17,626 bases of DNA, taken from Nitrospinaceae bacterium. Its GTDB lineage: Bacteria > Nitrospinota > Nitrospinia > Nitrospinales > VA-1. This document shows, piece by piece, positions 16,178-17,626 of this stretch (position 1 is the first letter of the stretch; each line of letters begins with the position of its first letter). Where the stretch lies: NCBI GenBank assembly GCA_029937655.1, contig JAPYPK010000025.1:1-17626 (forward strand), given 5' to 3'. The notes beneath the pieces are model-generated. The model did no database searches and was not told the origin of the DNA. It was given only the letters and a program-made list of their open reading frames with translations. The translations under genes were made by a program, and so were the position numbers.

Positions 16178-17160
16178 TGAAGACACAAATAGAATCACCT
16201 CATCCTGTTTTACTTGAGGTAAAAAATCTAAAAAAACACTTCCAGGTCAAGATGCCTAACCATGAAAGACAAACGGTGCACGCTTTGAATGGAATCTCCT
16301 TTTTGCTTCGGGAAGGTGAATCATTAGGCTTGGTCGGAGAATCTGGTTGCGGGAAATCAACAGCTGCGCGTGCGATACTGAGGTTAGTAGAACCTACCTC
16401 TGGAGAGGTCTTTTACCGAAATCATAACCTGATTGCTCTGAAACAAAATAAACTGCGTTCTCTCCGAAAAGAAATGCAAATCATCTTCCAGGATCCCCTT
16501 GCATCTCTAAACCCAAGAAAATTAATTAGGAAAATTTTGGAAGAGCCTTTTGATATACATGGTTTTTCTGAATCAAAAGATAAAGAAGGTCGTGTCTCAT
16601 CACTGTTAAAAAGAGTTGGCCTCACACCTGATCAGGCAGAAAAATATCCACACGAATTTAGCGGTGGTCAATTGCAGCGAATAGGAATAGCACGCGCCAT
16701 AGCACTAAACCCGAGTTTAATTATTGCTGATGAACCGGTCTCCGCTCTGGATGTTTCGATTCGTGCCCAAATAATAAACCTGCTGCTTGATCTTAAAGAA
16801 TCAATGAGGATATCCTATTTATTTATTTCCCATGACATGACCATCGTCAGACACTTCTGTGACCGGGTGGCGGTTATGTACCTTGGCAAAATAGTTGAGA
16901 TTGCCGACAGTGTGGCACTCTTTAGTAATCCACTTCACCCATATACTGAAGCGTTGTTAGCGGCAGTCCCTTCGATTGACCTAGATTCAAAAAAACAAAA
17001 TTTAAAAATTAAAGGTGATCTACCAAATACTATTGATATGCCTAAAGGGTGCGTTTTTTATTCACGATGTCCCATTCGAGAGAAAAAGTGCGAGCAATCT
17101 TCCCCACAACTTACTGGGGAATATTCTTTTCACCAAGTTGCCTGTTTTCTACGTGAGTGA
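16177..17160 (+). CDS. oligo/dipeptide ABC transporter ATP-binding protein, DppF/OppF-like
   Basis: A 327-aa partner ATPase. In this family the DppD and DppF types form a heterodimer under two permease subunits. Motifs: Walker A GESGCGKST (54-62), Q-loop IFQDPLASLNPR (103-114), signature FSGGQLQR (161-168), Walker B LIIADEPVSALD (181-192) and switch HD at 219-220. The signature begins FSGGQ, while the DppD-like partner has LSGGM, as is typical for the two types. The C-terminal extension again has four cysteines (C292, C298, C305, C323). The start codon shares one base with the preceding stop (TAATG), so the two proteins are translationally coupled and made in balance. The next gene downstream is on the opposite strand, so the operon ends here unless transcription reads through. 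Confidence 0.92.
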   Translation: MKTQIESPHPVLLEVKNLKKHFQVKMPNHERQTVHALNGISFLLREGESLGLVGESGCGKSTAARAILRLVEPTSGEVFYRNHNLIALKQNKLRSLRKEMQIIFQDPLASLNPRKLIRKILEEPFDIHGFSESKDKEGRVSSLLKRVGLTPDQAEKYPHEFSGGQLQRIGIARAIALNPSLIIADEPVSALDVSIRAQIINLLLDLKESMRISYLFISHDMTIVRHFCDRVAVMYLGKIVEIADSVALFSNPLHPYTEALLAAVPSIDLDSKKQNLKIKGDLPNTIDMPKGCVFYSRCPIREKKCEQSSPQLTGEYSFHQVACFLRE

Positions 17161-17301
17161 GGTTGATTTTGTGGGATGGGTCGCCCGTATTAGCCATGAG
17201 TGTGTTTAATACATCTTTCCGATTAGAAATTAAGGCGTATTCGAACACCGCCATTATAAGTCCAACGGATTAAAGGTAAAGTGAGGGTTTTTGTCTACCC
17301 T

Positions 17302-17626
17302 TCAATTCTCAGATATTTTTTCTACAGCGGGAAGTCCACTCACGGGGGAGGCGTGATGAAGAATCACCTTCCACTCTTCATTGACCTTTTTAAATAGGTT
17401 GGTCGAGTGGACTTTTGATAATTGCACGCCACTAGAGAGTATAGAAAATAGGTTTTCCTGACAGGTTACCCATGCAAGGTTTTCTGAGGCAGTAACCTCA
17501 ATATGTGAAAGTTTGATTTCTAGGTCGTGCCCTGATGAAAAAATTTTCTGCCAACTGACCATAATCCTGTCAAATCCAGTCAGGACGTCCCACCCTGGGT
17601 GAATACACTGCGAAATTGGATCGTTC
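17302..17626 (-). CDS. SnoaL-like / NTF2-fold domain protein, 5' end outside the window
   Basis: The reading frame is open to the right edge, so the gene is partial; the ATG at 17562 is internal, not the start. The residues upstream of that Met (DPISQCIHPGWDVLTGFDRI) and those after it (SWQKIFSSG, ASENLAWVTCQENLFS, STNLFKKVNEEWKVILHHASPV) match the SnoaL-like/DUF4440-type NTF2-fold family: a conserved HPGW...G strand, an SW..IF helix, the VTCxEN strand and the C-terminal W(K/R)...HHASP. Such small cone-shaped domains act as isomerases, hydrolases or ligand-binding proteins; the function of this subgroup is unknown. It ends in TGA at 17302-17304, convergent with the DppF-like gene (141-base gap). 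About 108 residues are visible. Confidence 0.75.
   Translation of the reverse strand, partial: NDPISQCIHPGWDVLTGFDRIMVSWQKIFSSGHDLEIKLSHIEVTASENLAWVTCQENLFSILSSGVQLSKVHSTNLFKKVNEEWKVILHHASPVSGLPAVEKISEN

Noticed and set aside
17284..17301. short inverted repeat AGGGT...ACCCT between the DppF-like and SnoaL-like genes as a terminator
   Set aside because: The stem is only five pairs with an eight-base loop and there is no adjoining T-run on either strand.
1..17626. CRISPR array, insertion sequence, prophage, toxin-antitoxin or defence genes
   Set aside because: Looked for on both strands; no regularly spaced repeats, transposase, integrase or recognised defence domain was found.

Overview
The window is AT-rich bacterial chromosome, densely packed with genes and with no intergenic gap above about 250 bases. 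It holds mostly housekeeping genes. The yqeY-dnaG-rpoD operon, a deltaproteobacterial-style group 1 sigma factor, MutS2, a PreP-type M16C protease and a DppD/DppF pair suggest a Gram-negative bacterium of the broad Deltaproteobacteria / Nitrospinota / SAR324 type. That placement is an inference from gene content, not a phylogeny.

Layout: (1) 41-4816, minus strand: the macromolecular-synthesis operon yqeY, dnaG, rpoD, with a CAU-anticodon tRNA (best read as tRNA-Ile2) seven bases after rpoD, then a separate small hypothetical gene. A consensus sigma-70 promoter (TTGACA-N17-TATATT) drives the operon from just upstream of yqeY. (2) 5002-7181, minus strand: a cytosolic NamZ/DUF1343-type exo-muramidase and a SprT-like HExxH metalloprotein. 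(3) 7363-11108, plus strand: an exported alpha/beta-hydrolase esterase whose stop codon overlaps the start of mutS2 (ATGA). (4) 11132-14956, minus strand: a large M16C zinc protease that ends 23 bases from mutS2 in convergent orientation, and exodeoxyribonuclease III upstream of it. (5) 15203-17160, plus strand: an oligopeptide ABC-transporter ATPase pair (DppD/OppD-like and DppF/OppF-like, one-base overlap) with no permease or binding protein beside it. (6) 17302 to the window edge, minus strand: the 3' part of a SnoaL-like/NTF2-fold gene that runs off the window.

The genes cover transcription initiation, replication priming, decoding of AUA codons, DNA repair (ExoIII, MutS2), intracellular peptide degradation (M16C), murein-sugar handling (NamZ) and peptide import (DppDF). 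I see no mobile element, CRISPR array, prophage, toxin-antitoxin pair or defence island, and no clear candidate for an undescribed multi-gene system. The most unusual points are the tight rpoD-tRNA junction, three seven-base G/C homopolymers at functionally sensitive places, the esterase-mutS2 coupling, the mutS2 terminator inside the neighbouring coding region, the SprT-like protein with a long unassigned N-terminus, and the orphan DppDF ATPases.
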